From: an uncultured Clostridia bacterium
GTDB lineage: Bacteria > Bacillota > Clostridia > Lachnospirales > Lachnospiraceae
Assembly (NCBI GenBank): GCA_947304065.1
Contig: CAMZAI010000089.1
Coordinates: 1-11,155 of the forward strand
DNA: 11,155 bases
Reading direction: 5' to 3'
The position numbers and the translations under genes were made by a program. A model generated the notes under the pieces. It ran no database searches. It was not told where the DNA came from and saw only the letters and a program-made list of their open reading frames with translations. Of this stretch, positions 1 to 6,539 are shown piece by piece. Numbering within the stretch: position 1 is the stretch's first letter; every line of letters starts with the position of its first letter.

Positions 1-980
1 CCGGAATTAAATATTTAAAGCTTGTTATGACAGACGGATATGGACAAAGAGATCCGGATAACTTTTTTAATGAGTGTCCCGAGCTTGAGAAGCTCGATAT
101 TGTAGTCGCCAGAAAAACGACTTTCTTTAATCTCGGCAGAATCGGTGATTGTCCGAAACTTAAGGAAATAAATATCTACGAAGGCGATTGGGCGACAGAT
201 TACCTTTGCCTTCCGCTTATGGGAAACGGTGGAAAAGTCCAGAACGAGGAAATAACAAACTGCCCTAAGCTGGAGTATGTAAATGTATATGCTCCCACAG
301 CGGCTCCGGGGAGCCAGTTCCAGTCATTTATGAATGCCGATCCCGAAACAGCTTTCGAAGGAACAAATGTAAAAAGGTTGAACAACAATGGTAATATGTT
401 TGAGATCCTGGGCGAAGGAACGACGGTGTTCTCCTGCAAGGAGGTTCCTTTCAAAGTCCGCCTGATCGTAGGCGGCGGTGAGTCCGATAAGAAAAACCTT
501 GCAGACTGCAAGCTCACGATTCCCGTAAAAGAACTGATCTATACCGGCACAGCGCGTGTTCCTTACCTTTACCTGCTGGATGGCAAGACTCTGCTTGAGG
601 AGGATAAGGATTACAAAGTAGAAGCAAAGGACAATACCGAGATCGGTACTGCAACACTTACCGTTACAGGTATCGGCGACTATGCGGGTACCATTACCGA
701 CAGTTTCAGCATTATCCCTGTTCGTACCGACGTAAAGAGCGTGAAGATCGGCAAGAAGGAGAGCACGATCGTCCTGAATGACAACAAGCAGGCCGACGGC
801 TACCAGATCTATTATTCTTCGAAGAAGAACAAGGGATTCAAGAAGCTTTACTCAGGAACCGACATAAAGGTGAAGGTTACGAAGCTAAAGAGCGGCATGT
901 ACATCAAGGTCCGCACATATAAGAAGGTCGGCAAGACCACACTTTACAGCGAGTGGTCCGCACCTGTACAGGTGAAGTAA
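1..980 (+). CDS. Leucine-rich-repeat surface protein, 3' part (5' end outside window)
   Basis: The reading frame is open from the left edge (first complete codon at base 3, reading GIKYLKLVMTDGY), so the ATG at 27 is an internal methionine and the gene starts upstream. Three modules are visible. Bases 3 to about 330 encode irregular leucine-rich repeats with the recurring pattern CPxLxxLxI/V (ECPELEKLDI, DCPKLKEINI, NCPKLEYVNV), as in BspA-like proteins. Bases about 480-723 encode an Ig-like module with the familiar core YTG...LLDGKTL...DKDYKVEAKDN...GTATLTVTGIGDYAGT, common in clostridial surface proteins. Bases 724-977 encode a Lys-rich FnIII-like module (ADGYQIYY...IKVRTYKKVGKTTLYSEWS) that ends the protein. 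There is no LPXTG, choline-binding or membrane anchor at the C-terminus, so attachment to the cell is unexplained. A role in adhesion or ligand binding is inferred from the family. The first ~430 bases look more A+T-rich than the module-coding 3' half, which fits a mosaic gene. Confidence 0.85.
   Translation, partial: GIKYLKLVMTDGYGQRDPDNFFNECPELEKLDIVVARKTTFFNLGRIGDCPKLKEINIYEGDWATDYLCLPLMGNGGKVQNEEITNCPKLEYVNVYAPTAAPGSQFQSFMNADPETAFEGTNVKRLNNNGNMFEILGEGTTVFSCKEVPFKVRLIVGGGESDKKNLADCKLTIPVKELIYTGTARVPYLYLLDGKTLLEEDKDYKVEAKDNTEIGTATLTVTGIGDYAGTITDSFSIIPVRTDVKSVKIGKKESTIVLNDNKQADGYQIYYSSKKNKGFKKLYSGTDIKVKVTKLKSGMYIKVRTYKKVGKTTLYSEWSAPVQVK
961..974. repeat. 14-bp perfect palindrome at the 3' end of the LRR gene
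   Basis: CACCTGTACAGGTG equals its own reverse complement. It lies in the last codons of the upstream gene (encoding APVQVK), six bases before the end of its stop codon. It may be chance, or part of the group of CCTGT/ACAGG elements seen just downstream at 997-1027. No known binding protein is assigned. Confidence 0.5.
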
Positions 981-996
981 ATACGCCTGCCGAGGA

Positions 997-1027
997 CCTG
1001 TCAGCGGCACAGTCGGTGACAGGCACC
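997..1027. repeat. Inverted repeat CCTGTCA/TGACAGG overlapping a GGTGACAGGCACC motif
   Basis: CCTGTCA (997-1003) and TGACAGG (1017-1023) could pair as a 7-bp stem with a 13-base loop in the 86-base gap between two genes. The right arm lies inside GGTGACAGGCACC (1015-1027), which recurs with one change (GGTGACAGCCACC) at 1867-1879 after the next gene. No T-tract follows, so it is not a canonical intrinsic terminator. It resembles the half-palindromes of REP-type dispersed repeats, which is inference. Confidence 0.5.
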
Positions 1028-1066
1028 ATGGAAGGGTACGTAGAAATTGATATCGGAGGTTTACGC

Positions 1067-1858
1067 ATGAAAAGAATAAAACTTATCATCGCAGCATTAT
1101 TAACGCTGGCTCTTACAGTCGGCATGTTCGCCGCTCTCAGAACAGAGACGGCACAGGCGGCGACTAAACCCGCGAAAGCAAAGGTTACTGCAAAGGCAAA
1201 CGATGACGGCACGAGTGTTACGCTGACCATCGCAAAGACGAAAAACGCGCAGGGTTATAAGATCATGGTAAAGAAGCCCGGCGCGAGCAAGTTCACTAAA
1301 CTGACAACGCTTAAGAAAGACGGAACAGCTGCAAGGACCTACACAGCGAAGAAGCTCACCGAGGGCGAGTATCAGTTCAAGGTACGCGCCTACCTGAAGA
1401 ACGGCAGTAAAACCGTATGGGGCAAGTACAGCAAGGTCGTTAAGGTAACGATCGGCAAGAACGCAGGAGATGACAAGAAAGACGATAAGGACAACGGAGG
1501 AAAAACCGCGAATACCGATCTTTCACTGAAGGATTGCTTAGGCAAATATGTAAACGACGCAGGTGATGTGATCAGGCTCTATTATGACGAAGAGAATAAA
1601 AAGTACAGAATAAGCGGAACTAAGTTTGATGTCTTGGGTCGGGATGATGCTTTGTTTGACGAAAAGGTGCTTAAGAAACAGAGCGACGGATCGTTAAGCT
1701 CAGAAAGTGATCTGATGAAGCTTGAAACTTTGATCGGTTCTGCCGGAAGTCCGCTTTTCTACGGAATAGTAATAGATACAGACGGCAATATTACGCTCCG
1801 GACTGGGAATTTTGCAAGTGGATGGATAGATAAAGGTGTGACTTACCATAAGCAATAG
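1067..1858 (+). CDS. Secreted FnIII-like protein with unrecognised C-terminal domain (263 aa)
   Basis: The start is placed at ATG 1067 because GGAGG (1055-1059) lies 7 bases upstream and the product then begins with a textbook signal peptide (MKRIK, hydrophobic core, cleavage near AQA-A at residues 29-32). An upstream GTG in frame at 953 would overlap the previous gene and bury the signal peptide. Residues about 36-130 form a Lys/Thr-rich FnIII-like beta module (AQGYKIMVKKPGASKFTKL, FKVRAYLKNGSKTVWGKYSK) resembling the end of the preceding gene's product. Residues 131-149 are an Asp/Lys/Gly linker (DDKKDDKDNGG). Residues about 150-263 (DCLGKYVNDAGDVIRLYYDEENKKYRISG ... GNITLRTGNFASGWIDKG, here shortened) look like a small beta-rich domain that I do not recognise. 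There is no anchor or sorting signal, so the protein is probably released or non-covalently bound to the wall. The C-terminal part uses more A/T-ending codons than the FnIII part, suggesting a fused module. Export is well supported; function is unknown. Confidence 0.85.
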   Translation: MKRIKLIIAALLTLALTVGMFAALRTETAQAATKPAKAKVTAKANDDGTSVTLTIAKTKNAQGYKIMVKKPGASKFTKLTTLKKDGTAARTYTAKKLTEGEYQFKVRAYLKNGSKTVWGKYSKVVKVTIGKNAGDDKKDDKDNGGKTANTDLSLKDCLGKYVNDAGDVIRLYYDEENKKYRISGTKFDVLGRDDALFDEKVLKKQSDGSLSSESDLMKLETLIGSAGSPLFYGIVIDTDGNITLRTGNFASGWIDKGVTYHKQ

Positions 1859-1866
1859 GTATTTAC

Positions 1867-1879
1867 GGTGACAGCCACC
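1867..1879. repeat. Second copy of the 13-base GGTGACAGSCACC motif
   Basis: GGTGACAGCCACC begins 8 bases after the stop of the 263-aa gene and matches 12 of 13 positions with 1015-1027, in the same orientation. The two copies therefore bracket that gene. GGTG and CACC could pair around a 5-base loop, and a T-rich stretch follows (to 1896). A weak terminator role is possible, but the stem is too short to be convincing. Confidence 0.5.
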
Positions 1880-1964
1880 TAAATCTTTACTTTTTTGAAT
1901 ACGGAAACCTCCAAATCTTTACTTTTTGTCCCAAAAATGATAAAATAAGTAAAGATTTGGAGGT
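1877..1964. promoter_or_regulatory. Three-box operator candidate: two direct and one inverted AAATCTTTACTT
   Basis: The 12-mer AAATCTTTACTT occurs at 1881-1892 and 1913-1924 and, inverted (AAGTAAAGATTT), at 1947-1958. Copies 2 and 3 extend into a perfect 18-bp inverted repeat, ACCTCCAAATCTTTACTT (1907-1924) and its complement (1947-1964), separated by 22 bases. Copy 1 extends as ACCTAAATCTTTACTTTTT (1877-1895), the same as copy 2 except for a 2-base deletion. The box-to-box distances are 32 and 34 bases, about three DNA turns. The left arm covers the predicted -35 box and the right arm covers the start point and the GGAGG ribosome site of the Fic gene. Because transcription should begin within the right arm, a DNA operator is more likely than an RNA hairpin. 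The obvious candidate binder is the Xre-like domain of the downstream protein itself; this is inference. Confidence 0.7.
1918..1946 (+). promoter_or_regulatory. Sigma-A-type promoter of the Fic gene
   Basis: TTTACT (1918-1923) and TAAAAT (1941-1946) are separated by 17 bases and match the sigma-A consensus in four and five of six positions. The predicted start of transcription is near 1952-1954, leaving a leader of about 20 bases that contains GGAGG (1959-1963), 10 bases before the ATG at 1974. Confidence 0.6.
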
Positions 1965-1973
1965 GTACCGATT

Positions 1974-2885
1974 ATGATCTCATATGAGGGGCTTGAAAAA
2001 GCACTGAAGGCAAAAGGCGTAGGAAAGACTGAACTTTCCGCGGAACTTGGATTGTCTTCGCGAACGGTTGCGAAAATAGCAAAAGGTGAGAAGCTCTCCG
2101 CGCGCAGTATACAAAAGATTGCCGATTATCTCGGCGAATCGCCGGATGCTATTATGAGAGAGAGCTCCGATAACAGGCTTCTTCAGCTGCTTCGCGAAGA
2201 AAAAGAGATGAAGCTGCCCGGCGGGCTCTACCATGAGCTTCAGGTAAGGATGGCATACAATTCAAACCGTATCGAGGGCAGCAGGCTTTCGGAGGATCAG
2301 ACAAGGATGATCTTTGAAACATCTACGCTTGATGTGGGAGACGGGATCCCGGTAGATGATATTCTGGAGACGGTTCATCATTTCCGTGCAATAGATTATG
2401 TGATTGATACAGCCGAAGAAGCACTTTCGGAAGATATCATCAAGCATCTGCATTATATCCTGAAGCATGATACCAAGGATTCAACTCTCGGATGGTTCGC
2501 GGTAGGCGATTATAAAAAGCGAGCGAATGTCGTGGGCGGCAGTGAAACAACGAAACCGTCAGAGGTGCACGCGCACATGAAAGATCTGATCGACGGCTAT
2601 AATGCTAAGGCTAAAGTCACGATAGAAGATATCATCGCATTTCATGCGGAGTTTGAACACATTCACCCGTTCCAGGACGGCAACGGCAGGGTGGGCAGAC
2701 TTGTTGCATTGAAGGAATGCTTACACCATAACGTGATACCTTTTATCATTGAGGACTCGAAGAAGGGGTTCTATTACAGAGGGCTCGCGGAATGGAAGAA
2801 TGAGAAGGGCTGGCTTACGGATACCTGTCTGGACGGTCAGGACACTTTCGTAAAACTGCTCGATATGCTGGAAATACCGCATTAA
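1974..2885 (+). CDS. Fic-family protein with N-terminal Xre-like helix-turn-helix (303 aa)
   Basis: Fic proteins transfer AMP (or related groups) from nucleotide substrates to target-protein hydroxyls. The complete active-site motif HPFQDGNGRVGR is at residues 231-242, with catalytic His231, acidic Asp235 and the GNGR phosphate loop, so the enzyme should be competent. SNRIEG at 97-102 fits the inhibitory helix motif (S/T)xxxE(G/N), with Glu101 as the expected blocking residue. It lies N-terminal to the Fic core, as in class II (self-inhibited) Fic proteins. GWFAVGDYKKRANVVGG (173-189) is the likely target-docking flap. Residues about 16-50 (KTELSAELGLSSRTVAKIAKGEK) form an Xre/Cro-like helix-turn-helix, so the protein probably also binds DNA. 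No separate antitoxin gene is adjacent, in keeping with built-in inhibition. The start has GGAGG 10 bases upstream. The repeat-rich promoter suggests the protein represses its own gene. The next gene begins 52 bases downstream with no terminator seen. The target protein is unknown. Family assignment is firm; the regulatory role is inferred. Confidence 0.93.
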   Translation: MISYEGLEKALKAKGVGKTELSAELGLSSRTVAKIAKGEKLSARSIQKIADYLGESPDAIMRESSDNRLLQLLREEKEMKLPGGLYHELQVRMAYNSNRIEGSRLSEDQTRMIFETSTLDVGDGIPVDDILETVHHFRAIDYVIDTAEEALSEDIIKHLHYILKHDTKDSTLGWFAVGDYKKRANVVGGSETTKPSEVHAHMKDLIDGYNAKAKVTIEDIIAFHAEFEHIHPFQDGNGRVGRLVALKECLHHNVIPFIIEDSKKGFYYRGLAEWKNEKGWLTDTCLDGQDTFVKLLDMLEIPH

Positions 2886-2937
2886 CAGTGTGGACCGGCA
2901 GTTAACAGGAACCACAAACGAAACGGAGACATAGGCT

Positions 2938-5900
2938 ATGAAGAGATTACTTGGCAGATTACTGGCGTTCGTACTGGCATTTGCGCTTGCGGCGGGGACG
3001 TTCTGTGCGCCCGTGCCGGCAGAGGCTTTCCGGGACACTTATTACGGAAACGGTGTGAAGGTAGAAGATTACCAGGCCCTTTCGAAGTTCACGGAGGAAG
3101 GTATTGACTATTATGTGACCAAGTATGCGTCCGGCGGACAAAACGGACAGGTCTATGTCGCGGGCTGCAATTTCCGTCTGGAAACAATTGCAATCCCTGC
3201 GGTGGTAAAGCACGGCAGCAAGTATGATGTAATAGGCATCAACGACAAGGCATTCATGAACTACGAGAACCTGACCAAGGTCACGATCGAGGACGGCCTG
3301 ACCTATATCGGCGGAGGCGCGTTCTGGGGATGCTGGTACCTTGAGAGCATCACGCTGCCGAAGACTTTGAAGGAGCTCGGAGATTCTGCGTTTGCAAAGT
3401 GTGGCTCGCTTAAAAGCATTACATTCCCGGAGTCTCTTACGGCCATACCGAACAATGTCTGCGAGAAAAGCGGCATCACAAAGGTTACCTTCGGCAAGAA
3501 GGTGACTTCGATCGGATCGAGTGCATTCAGATCCTGCATGAACCTTAAAGAGGTTACGCTTCCCGAAAGCCTCAAGACCATAGAAAGCGGTTCGTTCGGC
3601 GAATGCCGCCATCTTGGCAAGATCACAAACAACAGCAAGCTTAAAAAGGATGATTACAAGGCCGCTTTTGGATCCACAAAATGGGAGCGCAGCGAGAAAA
3701 AAGCGGATTCCGCGTTCAAGTGTGCGGCTGACGATCTGACGATAAGCCTTTATCTGGACAATAAAAAGCTAACCAAGGGTTATCTCTATTACCGCATGGA
3801 CGATTACTCTTCGGGCGTGGAATACTTTGATTACGACGACTGGACTCTCGGAGTATACACACAGCTGAAGACCGATTCGGACGGTAATTTTGTTCTGGAC
3901 AAAAAGTATATTCCCGAGAACACGTATCTGATCTACGGAAAATTCTATTACTGCGAGTCCAAGCCGGCTGATTTTACGAAGGATTACACCTTTATGTTCG
4001 GCACCTCCGACATCCCTTCGGCGTATGAATCGGGGGGTGAAGGCACCACTCGCACGGTAAACCTTTACAATGTGCGCTATGAGCCGGGGGATGAAGAGTG
4101 CCTGTTCCTCCCTGAGGATGCGGTCATCAGCAGCAGAAGCTACTATACGATCGGCGGAGGCCTTGATAAGTTTTTAATGGGTGTCGGCAGGGTACAGAGC
4201 CCCATGGCTGCGGCACGTGCGCTCGCGTACTTTGCGGACGAGAACGGAAACAGGATCGACGCTATAAGAGAGATAACGAAGCCTGTGACCCTTCACCCTG
4301 TATTCGTCAATGAAGATGAGCTCTTCACAGGACAGAATTATCTCGCGGAAAACGATTACCGGTACTCTGCGTTTAAGCACAGCAGCGAAAACTGGTCGAT
4401 AATCGTTGACAACGTGCAGATCAAAAAGGGCACTGAGCTTGTCAAAAGGTTTTTGACGGATTACTCCGATAAGCGCGGTTACTGCATCATCGACGGAAAG
4501 GTGACGGTATCCCGCACCGAGCTGCAGACGGTTAAGGACGGCCTGGACAAGGACGACAGGCACTACACCGGCATTATTCCGGAGAACGGGTATATCTATA
4601 ACAGCGATGACGTTATCATCGTAAAGTCAGGCGGTACGCTTATTCTGGACGGCCTGTATCTCAGCAACGGTTTCAGGATATCCCTGCAGAAGGGCGCGAA
4701 GCTGCAGCTCATTAACGGAGCGGAACTGAAGTACGGCTGCACGATAGCTGTGCAGAAGGGTGCGACGGTTGAGATAAACGATTCGTCCGTAAGCGGCTGC
4801 ATCATCAACGCAGGAAAGATAACTACCACAGCGCCTGCGTATAAGAGGGCGACCGACAGCTTTTACAGGAAGTCGATCGATTCGGACCTGTTCTTAAACT
4901 GCAAGAGCGGCGTGATCGATCTGGATTACGGCGAGATGGGCCTGGGGATCGATTCAAGTATCGACTACGGTCCCGGTTCGCTGAAATCCGACATGTACGA
5001 TGCGGAAGACGCCGTAGCGGTCAATAACGGAACGATCAACGTTACGGGTTACGGCCACATCAGCATTGAGGACGGCTACCAGAACAGGGAGCATAAAGAG
5101 GCTTACGCAAAGTCGCCCATCGTCAATAACGGAACAATAAACATTACCTCTAGCCAGAAGCGATTCTTTGAATTTGCCGCGATCGAGATCGACCATAACA
5201 GTTTCTATAACTACGGCACAATAAAGGTTACTTCGGACGTAAAGAGAAGCTATAAGCGCGCCGGAAGCTACGCGGCCAAGCTGGCTGAATGGGAAGGCTC
5301 ATTTGACGCCGAGATACAGGTGCAGGAGGCTGAGTTCATCAATTACGGCACCATGGAGTTCGACATAAAGAACGGTGTAGGCATGTCCGTGGTCGAGAGC
5401 TTTTTCCCGAGAGACAGGGTCGTAAAGCGCTTTGAGGAAGACGGAGACACTGCGTCGCACGGAAGACTGGAGAACCGCGCGGGCGGCAAGATAAGCATTA
5501 CCACCGACAACGGCTGCGGAATCGCGATCGGAAGGAACGCATATCTGATCAACGACGGCAGCATTACGATCAAGGACAAGGATGAGAATTCGAGAGAGCC
5601 TTCGCTGCTGATCGGCGGCAGAGTGATCAACAATTCAAAGATCTCCAACAACGGAAGCATAGGCTATACCAGCGCGCTCATGGGCAAAGATCTGAAGGCT
5701 TACGCTCTCGATAACGGTTATTCGGGCAAGAAGTGGACCGGAAACGGCAGGGAACTGCTCGGCTACGCCATAAAGTTCAGCGGTCCCGAATACTATGAGG
5801 AGTACAACGTATACGTAAGCTCCGGCAAGACTGTCCTGGTCGACGGCTCGTTCTATCAGGGCGCGGAAAGCAGCGATACCGTTTTCCTGCCCGTGAACTC

Positions 5901-6528
5901 GAAGGTCAGGATGACCGTGAAGGTGAGCGGCTTTACCGACAAGACGGTTGAGTACACATCTGCCAAGTCGGTTAAGGACTATTTCGACACCGCGTATAAG
6001 AATATCAAGGCAGGAACCGACCCGATAAACTATATCAAAGTTTCCCTGACAAAGGGCAAGGGCACGGCGGATTCGTCCGTTACCAGGTTCCCGATGGATA
6101 TCGGCGACCAGATCATTATCAACAACAATATGTATTACTCGGTTACGTCCGCGGATTTGAAAGGCGGAACCGTATGCTTCGAACACGGCAGCGGCATGCA
6201 CACGAGCCTTGTTGTGCCCGATACGATCACGTACGAAGGCCGTACCTATAAGGTTACGATGTTCGAATACGCGGGAACAGAGGTAACAAATGTCACTCTG
6301 GGCAAGAATATCGAGTATATCAATGAAAACGCGTTCAAATTCAGTGACAAACTTAAGACGATTAAGATTAATTCGAAGCTGCTGAAATCCGGAAATATCG
6401 AATACGGAGCCTTTGAGAAAGTACCCGCATCCTGCGTGATCACGGTGCCCAAGAAGAAGGTCAAGGGCTATACGAAGATATTCCGGGCGGCAGGCCTCAA
6501 CAAGAAGGTCAAGATTAAATCGAAATGA
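2938..6528 (+). CDS. Large secreted BspA-like LRR protein with central beta-helix-like region (1196 aa)
   Basis: The start ATG has GGAG (2925-2928) 9 bases upstream and begins a clear signal peptide (MKRLLGRLL, hydrophobic stretch, AEA cleavage at residues 28-30). Residues about 82-235 carry BspA-type leucine-rich repeats (LRR_5 style) with the phase AFxxCxxLxxITLPxxLxxIGxxAF. Residues about 240-550 form a region I cannot assign, rich in Tyr and Asp. Residues about 554-914 show short repeated beta rungs, with at least six [hydrophobic]xNxGxIxV units (VNNGTINV, VNNGTINI, YNYGTIKV, INYGTMEF, LINDGSITI, NNGSIGY). This suggests a right-handed beta-helix of the pectate-lyase-like or adhesin type. 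Residues about 1055-1190 return to BspA-like repeats (VTNVTLGKNIEYINENAF, LKTIKINS, YGAFEKVP) and end in a Lys-rich tail. No catalytic motif, LPXTG or transmembrane anchor is seen. Related proteins are surface adhesins or binders of host or plant polymers, so that role is inferred. Stop and next start are 11 bases apart, indicating co-transcription with the lipoprotein gene. Confidence 0.88.
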   Translation: MKRLLGRLLAFVLAFALAAGTFCAPVPAEAFRDTYYGNGVKVEDYQALSKFTEEGIDYYVTKYASGGQNGQVYVAGCNFRLETIAIPAVVKHGSKYDVIGINDKAFMNYENLTKVTIEDGLTYIGGGAFWGCWYLESITLPKTLKELGDSAFAKCGSLKSITFPESLTAIPNNVCEKSGITKVTFGKKVTSIGSSAFRSCMNLKEVTLPESLKTIESGSFGECRHLGKITNNSKLKKDDYKAAFGSTKWERSEKKADSAFKCAADDLTISLYLDNKKLTKGYLYYRMDDYSSGVEYFDYDDWTLGVYTQLKTDSDGNFVLDKKYIPENTYLIYGKFYYCESKPADFTKDYTFMFGTSDIPSAYESGGEGTTRTVNLYNVRYEPGDEECLFLPEDAVISSRSYYTIGGGLDKFLMGVGRVQSPMAAARALAYFADENGNRIDAIREITKPVTLHPVFVNEDELFTGQNYLAENDYRYSAFKHSSENWSIIVDNVQIKKGTELVKRFLTDYSDKRGYCIIDGKVTVSRTELQTVKDGLDKDDRHYTGIIPENGYIYNSDDVIIVKSGGTLILDGLYLSNGFRISLQKGAKLQLINGAELKYGCTIAVQKGATVEINDSSVSGCIINAGKITTTAPAYKRATDSFYRKSIDSDLFLNCKSGVIDLDYGEMGLGIDSSIDYGPGSLKSDMYDAEDAVAVNNGTINVTGYGHISIEDGYQNREHKEAYAKSPIVNNGTINITSSQKRFFEFAAIEIDHNSFYNYGTIKVTSDVKRSYKRAGSYAAKLAEWEGSFDAEIQVQEAEFINYGTMEFDIKNGVGMSVVESFFPRDRVVKRFEEDGDTASHGRLENRAGGKISITTDNGCGIAIGRNAYLINDGSITIKDKDENSREPSLLIGGRVINNSKISNNGSIGYTSALMGKDLKAYALDNGYSGKKWTGNGRELLGYAIKFSGPEYYEEYNVYVSSGKTVLVDGSFYQGAESSDTVFLPVNSKVRMTVKVSGFTDKTVEYTSAKSVKDYFDTAYKNIKAGTDPINYIKVSLTKGKGTADSSVTRFPMDIGDQIIINNNMYYSVTSADLKGGTVCFEHGSGMHTSLVVPDTITYEGRTYKVTMFEYAGTEVTNVTLGKNIEYINENAFKFSDKLKTIKINSKLLKSGNIEYGAFEKVPASCVITVPKKKVKGYTKIFRAAGLNKKVKIKSK

Positions 6529-6539
6529 AAGGCTGAAGT

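Noticed and set aside
27..29. ATG 27 as true start of the first gene
   Set aside because: The frame is open to the window edge and the preceding residues (GIKYLKLV) continue a leucine-rich repeat; there is no signal peptide after this ATG.
953..1066. N-terminal extension of the small secreted protein from a GTG at 953
   Set aside because: It would overlap the previous gene, has no ribosome site, and would place 38 unlikely residues before a perfect signal peptide; ATG 1067 has GGAGG at 7 bases.
1907..1964. RNA hairpin that hides the Fic ribosome site (riboswitch or thermometer)
   Set aside because: The predicted transcript begins inside the right arm, so the left arm would not be in the main mRNA; read-through from upstream could still form it, so this is unlikely rather than impossible.
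1859..1975. Small antitoxin gene for the Fic protein
   Set aside because: No small reading frame with a ribosome site lies just before or after the Fic gene; the inhibitory motif is inside the protein.
2889..2916. TGTGG/CCACA inverted repeat between the Fic and LRR genes as terminator or operator
   Set aside because: The stem is only 5 bp with a long loop and no T-tract; expected by chance.
2959..3612. 217-residue reverse-strand reading frame opposite the large LRR gene
   Set aside because: It is a shadow of the LRR coding frame with no ribosome site or recognisable domain.
5635..6201. 188-residue reverse-strand reading frame opposite the large LRR gene
   Set aside because: It is a shadow of the LRR coding frame; no promoter, ribosome site or family resemblance.
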